From Curtobacterium sp. MCJR17_020 (GTDB lineage: Bacteria; Actinomycetota; Actinomycetes; Actinomycetales; Microbacteriaceae): DNA of 64,000 nucleotides. The stretch covers positions 2,604,001-2,668,000 of the forward strand of contig NZ_CP126260.1 in assembly GCF_003234365.2 (NCBI RefSeq). The letters run 5' to 3'. The notes under the pieces were generated by a model that was not told the origin of the DNA, did no database searches, and saw nothing but the letters and a program-made list of their open reading frames with translations. Within the stretch, counting starts at the first letter, position 1, and each line of letters begins with the position of its first letter. Positions 23,874 through 31,334 of the stretch are shown here, in pieces. The position numbers and the translations under genes were made by a program.

Positions 23874-25390
23874 GCTGCCAGCTCCGTTCCTTCGGGGATC
23901 TCGCCGGCCATCATGAGGCCGAGGACGTCTCGCGGGGTGGTCGCCGGCACGATCCCGACGATGCCGCCGCGGTACATGACGGCGATGCGGTCGGCCAGTG
24001 CCACGACCTCGTCGAGCTCGGTGGAGACGACGATGACGGGCACACCGGTGTCACGGGTGGCGACGATGCGCTTGTGCACGAACTCGATCGACCCGACGTC
24101 GATGCCGCGCGTGGGCTGCGCGGCGACGAACAGTCGGAGCTCGCGGCTGAGCTCGCGGGCGAGGACGATCTTCTGCTGGTTGCCGCCGGACAGCCGACCG
24201 GCAGCGGTCGCGCGGCCCGGCGTGCGGATGTCGAACTCGGCGATCTTCTCGTCGGCGAAGGCGTCGCGCTCGGCGGCGCGGATGGTGCCGGCGCGGACGA
24301 ACGCGTCGTGGTCGGACCGGTCGAGCATGAGGTTCTCCGCGATGGTGAACTCGCCGACCAGGCCGTCCTCCTTGCGGTCCTCGGGGACGAAGCCGACGCC
24401 GGCGTCGAGCACCTGCTTGACGCTGCGGCCGGTGAGCTCCTTGCCGTCCAGCGTGATGCGGCCGGCGTGGACGGGCTCGAGACCGAGGATCGCCTCGGTG
24501 AGCTCGGTCTGTCCGTTGCCCTGCACCCCGGCGATCGCCAGGACCTCGCCGCGACGGACCGAGAACGACACGTCGTCGACCAGCACGATCCCGGACGGGT
24601 CGGTGACGGTGAGGCCCTCGACGACCAGGGCGTCCTCGCCACCGGTCGACGGCGTCTTGTCGACGACGAGGGAGACGGCGCGGCCGACCATCATCGCGGC
24701 CAGCTCGTTGTTGGTCGCCGCGGGCGAGGCCTCGCCGACGACCTTGCCGAGCCGGATCACCGTGATGCGGTCGGCGACCTCGCGGACCTCGCGGAGCTTG
24801 TGGGTGATGAAGACGATCGCGGTGCCGGCTTCGCGGAGCTGCCGCATGATGCCCATCAGCTCGTCGGTCTCCTGCGGGGTGAGGACGGCCGTCGGCTCGT
24901 CGAACACCAGCACGGAGGCGTCGCGGGAGAGCGCCTTGATGATCTCGACGCGCTGCTGGACGCCGACGGGCAGGTCCTCGATCTTGGCGTCGGGGTCGAC
25001 GTCGAACCCGAAGCGGTCGGAGATCTCCTTGACCCGCTTGCGGGCGCCGGCCAGGTCGAGTCGGCCACCGAAGGTGGTCTGCTCCTGACCGAGCATGACG
25101 TTCTCGGCGACGGTGAAGACGGGGACGAGCATGAAGTGCTGGTGCACCATGCCGATGCCGGCGCGCATGGCGTCACCGGGGCCGTCGAAGTCCTGGACCA
25201 CGTCGTCGAGCAGGATCTGGCCCTCGTCGGCGTCGTACAGGCCGTAGAGGACGTTCATCAGGGTGGACTTGCCGGCGCCGTTCTCACCCAGGAGGCAGTG
25301 GACCTCACCCGGCTCGACGGTGAGCGAGATGTGGTCGTTGGCGACCAGGGCGCCGAACCGCTTGGTGATGCCGCGGAGTTCGAGCTTCAT
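23870..25390 (-). CDS. ABC transporter ATPase with two nucleotide-binding domains (nucleoside import)
   Basis: A 506-residue fused ATPase. Domain 1 has Walker A G-E-N-G-A-G-K-S-T near residue 36 and Walker B V-L-V-F-D-E-P-T. Domain 2 has a degenerate Walker A (A-G-V-Q-G-N-G-Q-T-E-L) and the signature L-S-G-G-N-Q-Q-K near 400, typical of sugar and nucleoside importers (RbsA/YufO type). Domain 1's signature is also altered (L-P-V-G-V-Q-Q-R), usual for YufO. It sits between the BMP lipoprotein gene and the two permeases, completing the importer. Confidence 0.94.
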   Translation of the reverse strand: MKLELRGITKRFGALVANDHISLTVEPGEVHCLLGENGAGKSTLMNVLYGLYDADEGQILLDDVVQDFDGPGDAMRAGIGMVHQHFMLVPVFTVAENVMLGQEQTTFGGRLDLAGARKRVKEISDRFGFDVDPDAKIEDLPVGVQQRVEIIKALSRDASVLVFDEPTAVLTPQETDELMGIMRQLREAGTAIVFITHKLREVREVADRITVIRLGKVVGEASPAATNNELAAMMVGRAVSLVVDKTPSTGGEDALVVEGLTVTDPSGIVLVDDVSFSVRRGEVLAIAGVQGNGQTELTEAILGLEPVHAGRITLDGKELTGRSVKQVLDAGVGFVPEDRKEDGLVGEFTIAENLMLDRSDHDAFVRAGTIRAAERDAFADEKIAEFDIRTPGRATAAGRLSGGNQQKIVLARELSRELRLFVAAQPTRGIDVGSIEFVHKRIVATRDTGVPVIVVSTELDEVVALADRIAVMYRGGIVGIVPATTPRDVLGLMMAGEIPEGTELAA

Positions 25391-25438
25391 GTTCGGGAGT
25401 CTATTTCTGTCTCGCGCGCGCCACGCGGGCGCACGAGA

Positions 25439-25469
25439 ACGCGGGCGAGGGAAGATCCCCCGCCCGCGT
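25439..25469 (-). terminator. Stem-loop between lipoprotein and ATPase genes
   Basis: ACGCGGGCG (25439-25447) pairs with 25461-25469 and the stem can extend with AGGG/CCCC. It lies between the first gene of the importer operon (lipoprotein, highest need) and the ATPase gene. It probably acts as partial terminator or 3' stabiliser giving excess binding protein. Confidence 0.6.
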
Positions 25470-25477
25470 CCATCGGG

Positions 25478-26542
25478 TTAGGACTGGGTCTTGACCTTGA
25501 TCGAGCCGTCGATGATGCCGGCCTTGATGTCGTCCAGTTCGCCCTGCAGGCCCTTGTCGACCTTGGACTCGTAGTCGTGGAACGGCGCGATGCCGACGCC
25601 CTCGTTCTCGAGCGTGCCCACGTACGGGGTCTTCGAGAACTTCTTGTCGGCCGCCTGCTCGACGACGTCCTTCACGGCCGGGCGCATGCCCTTCTCGACC
25701 GAGGTGAAGGCGATGTCCTTGTAGCGCGGGTCGGCCTCGTAGAGGTCGCTGTCCGCACCGATCAGGACGGAGCCGTTGTCGGCGTCCTTGATGGCCTCGG
25801 CAGCCGACTGGTAGATCGGACCGCCGACGGGCAGGATCACGTCGGCGTCCTGGTCGAGGAGCGTCTGCGCGACCGACTTGGCCTGCGTGCCGGCCTCGAA
25901 GCCACCGGTGAACGAACCCTTGCCGGTGTCGACGTTCCAGCCCTTGACCTGGACGTCCTTGTCCTTCTGCTCGTTGTAGTACTTCACGCCGTCCGCGAAG
26001 CCGTCCATGAAGATGGTGACGGTCGGGATCTGCATGCCACCGAAGGTGCCGACGACGCCGGTCTTCGAGTAGGACGCCGCCGCGTAGCCGGCGAGGAACG
26101 CGGCCTGCGAGGTGTCGAACGTGATCGGCTTGACGTTCTCCGCGTCGATCGAACTGTCGTCGATGATCGCGAAGTCGGTGTCGGGGTTCGCCGCAGCCTG
26201 CTTCTTCGTGGCGTCGGCGAGGTTGAAGCCGACGGTCACGACGAGGTTGCAGTTCTGGCCGATGAGCTGCTGGATGTTCGAGTCGTAGACGGTGGCGTCC
26301 TTCGACTCGGCTTCCTTGTAGGTGGCACCGAGGTCCTTGGCGGCGTCCTTCATGCCCTCGTAGCCGAGCTGGTTGAACGACTTGTCGTCGAAGCCACCGG
26401 CGTCGGAGACCATGCAGGGGCGGAAGTCGGTCTTCTTGGCGGTCGTCGTGTCGGACGGCGCCGAGGCGCAGCCTGCGAGGACGGCGGCGGTGCCGAGGAG
26501 CGCGAAGCCGCTGAGGACGACGCGTCGGGTACGAGATGTCAC
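25478..26542 (-). CDS. BMP family nucleoside-binding lipoprotein
   Basis: Extracytoplasmic binding protein of the nucleoside importer. The 354-residue precursor has a basic N-terminus, a hydrophobic stretch (V-V-L-S-G-F-A-L-L-G) and the lipobox V-L-A-G-C, so Cys23 or nearby is lipidated. The mature part has the BMP hallmark S-D-A-G-G-F-D-D-K-S-F-N-Q and later F-D-T-S-Q-A-A-F-L-A-G-Y. The GTG start at 26542 is preceded by GGAGGA at a good distance. It leads the operon with the ATPase, permeases, cdd and deoA, which supports nucleosides as ligand. Confidence 0.93.
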   Translation of the reverse strand: MTSRTRRVVLSGFALLGTAAVLAGCASAPSDTTTAKKTDFRPCMVSDAGGFDDKSFNQLGYEGMKDAAKDLGATYKEAESKDATVYDSNIQQLIGQNCNLVVTVGFNLADATKKQAAANPDTDFAIIDDSSIDAENVKPITFDTSQAAFLAGYAAASYSKTGVVGTFGGMQIPTVTIFMDGFADGVKYYNEQKDKDVQVKGWNVDTGKGSFTGGFEAGTQAKSVAQTLLDQDADVILPVGGPIYQSAAEAIKDADNGSVLIGADSDLYEADPRYKDIAFTSVEKGMRPAVKDVVEQAADKKFSKTPYVGTLENEGVGIAPFHDYESKVDKGLQGELDDIKAGIIDGSIKVKTQS

Positions 26543-26776
26543 GGGTGGGTTCCTCCGGGGAGCGTGCCCGGACCACGTGCGTTCCGGGCGATCGTGGCGA
26601 CAGTACACGACCGCCCGGCCGGTACAGGACCCGTTGCCCCGGTCCGGTGGATCGGTTACGGGATCGCGACCGCGCCGAAACGCGCCCGTAACGCGAGGTC
26701 ACCCGTAGACCCCCAGTTCGAGGGGTTTGTCGGTGGAGCGCTACAGGACGTGGCCGGACCGACCGAACGCTGGAGG

Positions 26777-27289
26777 TCAGAGCTCGTCGGCGTCACCCGG
26801 GAAGCACAGCGAGACGGCCTGGACGGTGTAGTTCCCCGAGTAGGCGTACACGCTGATCGAGGACACCCTGCCGGCGCCGGCGCCGAAGATCGCGGGCCCG
26901 TCACTGGAATCACGCCGGGTGACCTTCATCCCCTGCGCTTCCCAGTGCTCGGTCATCTGAGCGGCGTCGGCCTGGGGCCGCCCGGCCAGCGTGCTCCCCG
27001 TGAGGTAGCGCCACTGCGCGCCCGCCTCGCCGTCCGCGAGGACGCAGTCCTCCGCGTAGTCCGGCCCGGTGCGCGATCTCCAATCGCCGCCGAGGCGCTC
27101 GGTCGCGTCGTCGACCGCTTCCACCATCTGTCGCTTCGCGGTCTCAGCGTCCACTTGTGCCTCCGTTCGTCGTGAGTCTCCCGCGTCCGGCTCGTGCAGG
27201 GCGCAACCCGCCAGGATCGCGGAAACCGCCGCCAGCGCGAGCGAACTCGCGACGGTACGGCGAAGCGTGGTCCAACGGTTGGCGATCAT
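26777..27289 (-). CDS. Putative lipoprotein of unknown function
   Basis: A 170-residue secreted protein. The signal peptide ends in the lipobox I-L-A-G-C (Cys29), followed by a charged linker and a small domain. That domain has D-Y-A-E-D-C-V-L and, near the C-terminus, S-G-N-Y-T-V-Q-A-V-S-L-C-F-P-G-D; the two cysteines could form a disulfide. I recognise no characterised family. Its ATG overlaps, by 4 bases, the stop of the truncated hydrolase remnant upstream, so it was once the second gene of a coupled pair. Its present promoter is unclear. Confidence 0.7.
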   Translation of the reverse strand: MIANRWTTLRRTVASSLALAAVSAILAGCALHEPDAGDSRRTEAQVDAETAKRQMVEAVDDATERLGGDWRSRTGPDYAEDCVLADGEAGAQWRYLTGSTLAGRPQADAAQMTEHWEAQGMKVTRRDSSDGPAIFGAGAGRVSSISVYAYSGNYTVQAVSLCFPGDADEL

Positions 27290-27744
27290 CGTTCTCCGAT
27301 CAAGGGGTCGAGGCGATCGAGCAGATCTTCGTCCCGGGCGGTCGGCGGCTTCGGACGGAACGGGCTGGCGTCGCCGTCGTTCCCGGTGGTGACCCGGCCG
27401 ACGTTGTAGATCGACTCCGTATCCGCGTCCAGGTACCCCGCCCCGTCACTGGTGAGGGGGTCGTGGTTCAGGACCGGCCGCCGCTCCGGCGAACCAGCCG
27501 GATCGGTGTCCGTGCCGAACGTCGTTGCACCGAACACTGTCGTAGCGGGGTCCACATGGTGCCCGGGCGCGGTGCGACCGAGACCAGCCAGTTGGTCACC
27601 CTGCCCGGCCTCATCGGGGAGCACGTTCCGCGCCTGCCCCACGTACACGTGTTCAGCATGCAGTTTCCCCGCGGAATCAACCGTGTCGCTCCCCAGCGTC
27701 CCTACACCTGGAACATCACCGGACGGCAGCCCGGTGCGACGTCG
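27286..27744 (-). pseudogene. 3' remnant of an alpha/beta hydrolase (DUF1023-like)
   Basis: After the manC stop the same frame stays open for 152 codons. Its product begins R-R-R-T-G-L-P-S-G-D-V then P-G-V-G-T-L-G-S-D, later H-V-Y-V-G-Q-A-R-N, F-G-A-T-T-F, and Y-L-D-A-D-T-E-S-I-Y-N-V-G-R-V-T-T-G. These resemble the C-terminal end of actinobacterial DUF1023 (PF06259) hydrolases. The nucleophile-elbow part and everything upstream are missing and no good start exists (the first GTG is at 27648). It is best read as the tail left by a deletion or insertion that joined manC to it. Confidence 0.6.
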
Positions 27745-28860
27745 TCACAGGACGTCGCCGCGACCGCTGATCTTGAGCGCGTCCACCACGCCCTTGACCC
27801 GCTGCGCGTTCGCACTGGTCGTGACGAGCAGCGCGTCGGGGGTGTCCACGACGACGATGTCCTCGACCCCGATGAGCGAGATGAGCCGCTGGCTGTGCGA
27901 GATCACGATGCCGCTCGACGAGTCGGCCAGGATGCGCGCACCGTCGCCGAGGACGGCGAGGTTGTTCGGGCGGCCACCCGACTGCAGCTTGGCGAGCGAG
28001 GCGAAGTCGCCGACGTCGTCCCAGTCGAAGTCGCCGGGGACGACGGCCATGCGTCCGGCAGCGGCAGCGGGCTCGGCGACGGTGTAGTCGATCGCGATCT
28101 TCTCGAGCGTGGGCCACACCGCGTCGACGACCGCGCCGCGGGCCGAGGTGTCCCAGGCGTCCGCGAGTTCGTTGATGCCGGCGAGCAGCGTCGGGTTGTT
28201 CCGGCCGATCTCCTCGAGCAGCACGTCGGCGCGGGCGATGAACATGCCCGCGTTCCACAGGTAGGTGCCCTGTTCGACGTAGGAGCGTGCGGTGTCCAGG
28301 TCGGGCTTCTCGACGAACGACCGGACGGCGTGCGCGGTCGGTGCGCCCTCGATGTCCAGGGTGTCGCCGTGCGCGTGGATGTAGCCGAAACCGATGGCGG
28401 GCTCGGTCGGCGTGATGCCGATGGTCGTGATGTACCCGGCACGGGCGACGGCGACGGCCTCGCGCACGGAACGGCGGAAGCCACGGGCGTCGCCGATGAC
28501 GTGGTCGGCGGCGAAGGAGCCGATGACGACGTCGGGTTCGCGGCGCACGAGGATCGCCGCGGCGAGACCGATGGCCGCCGTGGAGTCCTTCGGCTCGCTC
28601 TCGAGCACCACGTTGTGGTCCTCGACCCCGGGCAGCTGCGACTCGACGGCGACGCGGTGCGCCCGTCCGGTCACGACCATGATCCGCTGGTCGCCCGCGA
28701 GCGGGGCGAGCCGGTCCCAGGTCTGCCGGAGCAGCGAGGCACCGGAGCCCGTCAGGTCGTGCAGGAACTTGGGTGCGTCCGCGCGCGACAGCGGCCACAG
28801 GCGCGATCCGATGCCCCCTGCGGGGATGATCGCGTAGAAGTCTTCGAGAGCGTCAGCCAC
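27745..28860 (-). CDS. manC: Mannose-1-phosphate guanylyltransferase
   Basis: Makes GDP-mannose from GTP and mannose-1-phosphate. The 371-residue protein carries the nucleotidyltransferase signature I-I-P-A-G-G-I-G-S-R-L-W-P-L-S-R near residue 11, F-A-A-D-H-V-I near 115, F-V-E-K-P-D near 180 and W-N-A-G-M-F near 205. It is the short type without the phosphomannose isomerase domain. GTG 28860 is used: a TACGGT box ends 6 bases upstream and no Shine-Dalgarno exists, fitting a leaderless start. The divergent neighbour is a mannosyltransferase-like GT4 enzyme that would use GDP-mannose. Confidence 0.92.
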   Translation of the reverse strand: MADALEDFYAIIPAGGIGSRLWPLSRADAPKFLHDLTGSGASLLRQTWDRLAPLAGDQRIMVVTGRAHRVAVESQLPGVEDHNVVLESEPKDSTAAIGLAAAILVRREPDVVIGSFAADHVIGDARGFRRSVREAVAVARAGYITTIGITPTEPAIGFGYIHAHGDTLDIEGAPTAHAVRSFVEKPDLDTARSYVEQGTYLWNAGMFIARADVLLEEIGRNNPTLLAGINELADAWDTSARGAVVDAVWPTLEKIAIDYTVAEPAAAAGRMAVVPGDFDWDDVGDFASLAKLQSGGRPNNLAVLGDGARILADSSSGIVISHSQRLISLIGVEDIVVVDTPDALLVTTSANAQRVKGVVDALKISGRGDVL

Positions 28861-29048
28861 GCGCTCACCGTACCGGTCCCACGGCGCGGATCCTGGGTGG
28901 TCTCCGCACGATTCCCGCATGCGGGCTCCCGCAGGGCAGCGTCGAGCGTGCGCGCGGCGACGGCGTCGCGTTGTTCACCCGTCGCCTCCGCCCCGTTCAC
29001 GTCGTCGGCTCCACGGGGTCACGTGGCGCCCGGAGCATGGGCAGCACC

Positions 29049-30284
29049 ATGAGCGCACGCAGCGTGGAGCGCGGCACGTCCCCCCGGACCGTCGCCGTCG
29101 TGACCGAGAGCTTCCTGCCCACCCTCAACGGCGTGACCACCAGCGTCCTGGCGGTCCTCGACCACCTGGAACGCCGTGGCCACCGCGCGGTCGTGATCGC
29201 ACCGGACACCCCGGGGCTCGCGCAGTTCCGGTCGCGCAGCGCTGTCGAGCGCTACCGCTCCTTCGACGTGCACCGGATCCCCGCCGTCGCGTACCGGCAG
29301 TTCCCGGTCGCGCTCCCCCACCCTGTCCTCGACACGATCCTCGCCGCCTCCGGCGCCGACGTGCTCCACGCCGCGAGTCCGTTCCTGTTGGGTGGGCGCG
29401 CGATCACGGCAGCCGGGAGGCTCGGCATCCCCTCCGTCGCCGTCTTCCAGACCGACGTGGCCGGTTTCGCCCGCCGCAACGGCTTGACGGCGACCGTCCC
29501 GTTGGTCCGCAGGATCCTCGGGCGCATCCACGCCGGCGCCTCGCTGACGCTCGCACCGTCGAGCGCGACCGCCGCGATGCTCGCCGAGGACGGGGTCCCC
29601 CGCGTCGCGCGCTGGGGGCGCGGGGTCGACACCGAGCTCTTCCACCCGGCCCGGCGGGAGTCCGCCCACGTCCGGGCGCTCCGACGCCGGATCGCACCGC
29701 ACGGCGAGACGATCGTCGGCTACGTCGGGCGGCTGGCCCCGGAGAAGGAGGTCGAACGGCTCGCCGAGCTCGGCGGGATCCCCGGCATGCGTGTCGTCGT
29801 GGCCGGCGGCGGGCCGTCCCGGGCGCTGCTCGAGCGACGCCTGCGGCACCTCGACGTCACCTTCACCGGACCGCTCCGCGGCGATGCCCTCGCCGACGCG
29901 TACGCCTCGCTCGACCTCTTCGTGCACACCGGTCCGGCCGAGACCTTCGGGCAGACCCTCCAGGAAGCGCACGCCTCGGGACTGCCGGTGATCGCGCCGG
30001 CGTCGGGTGGTCCGCTCGACCTCGTCGCCCCCGGACTCGACGGCGAGCTCTACGACACCGACGCACCGCAGGCCCTGCGACAGGCGGTCCTGCGGCTCCA
30101 CCACGACCGTGCACTCGCGGAACGGATGGGATCGGCGGGCCGTCTCCGGGTCGAGGGCACCACGTGGGAGGCCGTCGGTGACCAGCTCCTCGGGCACCAC
30201 GACACCGCCAGGAACATCGGCGCGCCGCCCGCGGGTCGGGGCCTGCGGGCCGGTCGGGACGAGAAGGTCAGCACCCGCGCATAG
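29049..30284 (+). CDS. GT4 family glycosyltransferase, probably GDP-mannose-dependent mannosyltransferase
   Basis: A 411-residue retaining GT-B enzyme. The N-domain starts V-A-V-V-T-E-S-F-L-P-T-L-N-G-V-T-T-S-V, typical of lipid-acceptor mannosyltransferases such as MgtA. The C-domain has Y-V-G-R-L-A-P-E-K-E, V-V-A-G-G-G-P-S and the nucleotide-sugar motif F-V-H-T-G-P-A-E-T-F-G-Q-T-L-Q-E-A. Divergent manC supports GDP-mannose as donor; the acceptor (a glycolipid) is an inference. ATG 29049 is chosen; ATG 29037, four codons upstream with GGAG just before it, is an alternative. Confidence 0.87.
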   Translation: MSARSVERGTSPRTVAVVTESFLPTLNGVTTSVLAVLDHLERRGHRAVVIAPDTPGLAQFRSRSAVERYRSFDVHRIPAVAYRQFPVALPHPVLDTILAASGADVLHAASPFLLGGRAITAAGRLGIPSVAVFQTDVAGFARRNGLTATVPLVRRILGRIHAGASLTLAPSSATAAMLAEDGVPRVARWGRGVDTELFHPARRESAHVRALRRRIAPHGETIVGYVGRLAPEKEVERLAELGGIPGMRVVVAGGGPSRALLERRLRHLDVTFTGPLRGDALADAYASLDLFVHTGPAETFGQTLQEAHASGLPVIAPASGGPLDLVAPGLDGELYDTDAPQALRQAVLRLHHDRALAERMGSAGRLRVEGTTWEAVGDQLLGHHDTARNIGAPPAGRGLRAGRDEKVSTRA

Positions 30285-30310
30285 GATGGGTCGTGTTCCA
30301 CACGAACACG
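30282..30310 (+). promoter_or_regulatory. sdh operon promoter with adjoining dyad
   Basis: TAGGAT (30282-30287) overlaps the stop codon of the glycosyltransferase gene. Directly behind it lies a perfect dyad CGTGTTC-CACAC-GAACACG (30292-30310). This is the position expected for a repressor site on the succinate dehydrogenase operon. No clear -35 box is seen. Confidence 0.4.
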
Positions 30311-30319
30311 AACGGCAAG

Positions 30320-30340
30320 GGCTCGCCGATCGGGCGAGCC
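30320..30340 (+). terminator. Hairpin in the sdhC leader
   Basis: GGCTCGCC (30320-30327) pairs with GGCGAGCC (30333-30340). It is followed by GTCCTACGG and the ribosome site GGAAGG of sdhC. It may terminate the upstream glycosyltransferase transcript or stabilise the sdh leader. Confidence 0.45.
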
Positions 30341-30362
30341 CGTCCTACGGAAGGACGAGCTC

Positions 30363-30827
30363 ATGGCTGAGCCCACCGGCGGCGGTACGGCGACCGCCGT
30401 CCCCGACGTACGTATCGATGGAAAGCGTATCGATGCTCCACGGGCTTCTCGGAAGCTCGAGGGCACGCTCTACCGCGGATCGACCGGCATGTGGTCGTGG
30501 GTCCTGCACCGGATCACCGGTGTCGCGATCTACTTCTTCCTGCTCGTGCACATCCTCGACACGGCACTGGTGCGCCTCTCACCCGAGGCGTACAACGCCG
30601 TCATCGGCACGTACAAGACCCCGATCATGAACCTCGGCGAGATCGCCCTGGTGATGGCCATCGTGTTCCACGCGTTCAACGGGCTCCGGATCATCCTCGT
30701 CGACTTCTGGTCCAAGGGGCCGAAGTACCAGCGGGCCATGTTCTGGGTCGTCATCGTCCTGTGGGCGATCGCGATCGCGGGCTTCCTGCCCCGCCAGCTC
30801 ATGAACCTCTTCGCGGACTTCAACTAG
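30363..30827 (+). CDS. sdhC: Succinate dehydrogenase cytochrome b556 subunit
   Basis: Membrane anchor of complex II that binds heme b and menaquinone. The 154-residue protein has a soluble N-terminus then three helices. W-S-W-V-L-H-R-I-T-G-V-A near residue 43 has the conserved Ser/His/Arg of the quinone and heme site, L-L-V-H-I-L-D is at the end of helix 1, and F-H-A-F-N-G-L-R is the second heme-side motif. GGAAGG sits 8 bases before the ATG. First gene of sdhCDAB. Confidence 0.93.
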   Translation: MAEPTGGGTATAVPDVRIDGKRIDAPRASRKLEGTLYRGSTGMWSWVLHRITGVAIYFFLLVHILDTALVRLSPEAYNAVIGTYKTPIMNLGEIALVMAIVFHAFNGLRIILVDFWSKGPKYQRAMFWVVIVLWAIAIAGFLPRQLMNLFADFN

Positions 30828-30838
30828 AGGGGCACCTG

Positions 30839-31285
30839 ATGACCACGCAGATCGTCGAACCTCCCCGTTCCGCCTCGGCCGCTCGCCGCTCCACCAACTG
30901 GGAGAAGTGGGGCTGGATCTACATGCGCGGCTCGGGCGTCCTGCTCGTCGTGCTGATCTTCGGCCACCTCTTCGTCAACATGGTGGCGGGCGAGGGCGTC
31001 AAGCAGATCGACTTCGCCTTCGTCGCCGGCAAGTGGGCCAACCCGTTCTGGCAGGTGTGGGACTCACTCATGCTCGTCCTGGCGCTCATCCACGGCTCGA
31101 ACGGCATGCGCACGATCGTCAACGACTACGTGTCGAAGCCGGGCATCCGGAAGACGCTCCTCGCCGCGATCCTCATCGCGTGCGTCGTGCTGATCGTCCT
31201 CGGCCTGCTCGTCTGCTGGACGTTCGACCCGTGCCCCGCCGGCGCAGCCGCCGCGGACCTGCCCTCCTTCTGCCCGGCGCAGTAG
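30839..31285 (+). CDS. sdhD: Succinate dehydrogenase hydrophobic membrane anchor subunit
   Basis: The second membrane anchor, 148 residues with three helices. I-F-G-H-L-F-V-N-M near residue 42 and L-I-H-G-S-N-G-M-R near 86 carry histidines expected for heme ligation. AGGGG lies 5 bases before the ATG at 30839. A long C-terminal tail (C-P-A-G-A-A-A-A-D-L-P-S-F-C) with two cysteines extends past helix 3; such tails vary among actinobacteria. It starts 11 bases after sdhC. Confidence 0.9.
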   Translation: MTTQIVEPPRSASAARRSTNWEKWGWIYMRGSGVLLVVLIFGHLFVNMVAGEGVKQIDFAFVAGKWANPFWQVWDSLMLVLALIHGSNGMRTIVNDYVSKPGIRKTLLAAILIACVVLIVLGLLVCWTFDPCPAGAAAADLPSFCPAQ

Positions 31286-31334
31286 CACCATCCCCGCTGC
31301 CGACCGCCTTCCCACCGTCTACGGAAAGACCCCT

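Noticed and set aside
24074..27175. A 1033-codon plus-strand frame
   Set aside because: Shadow of the ABC ATPase and BMP lipoprotein genes; repetitive acidic and Arg/Gly composition, no domain.
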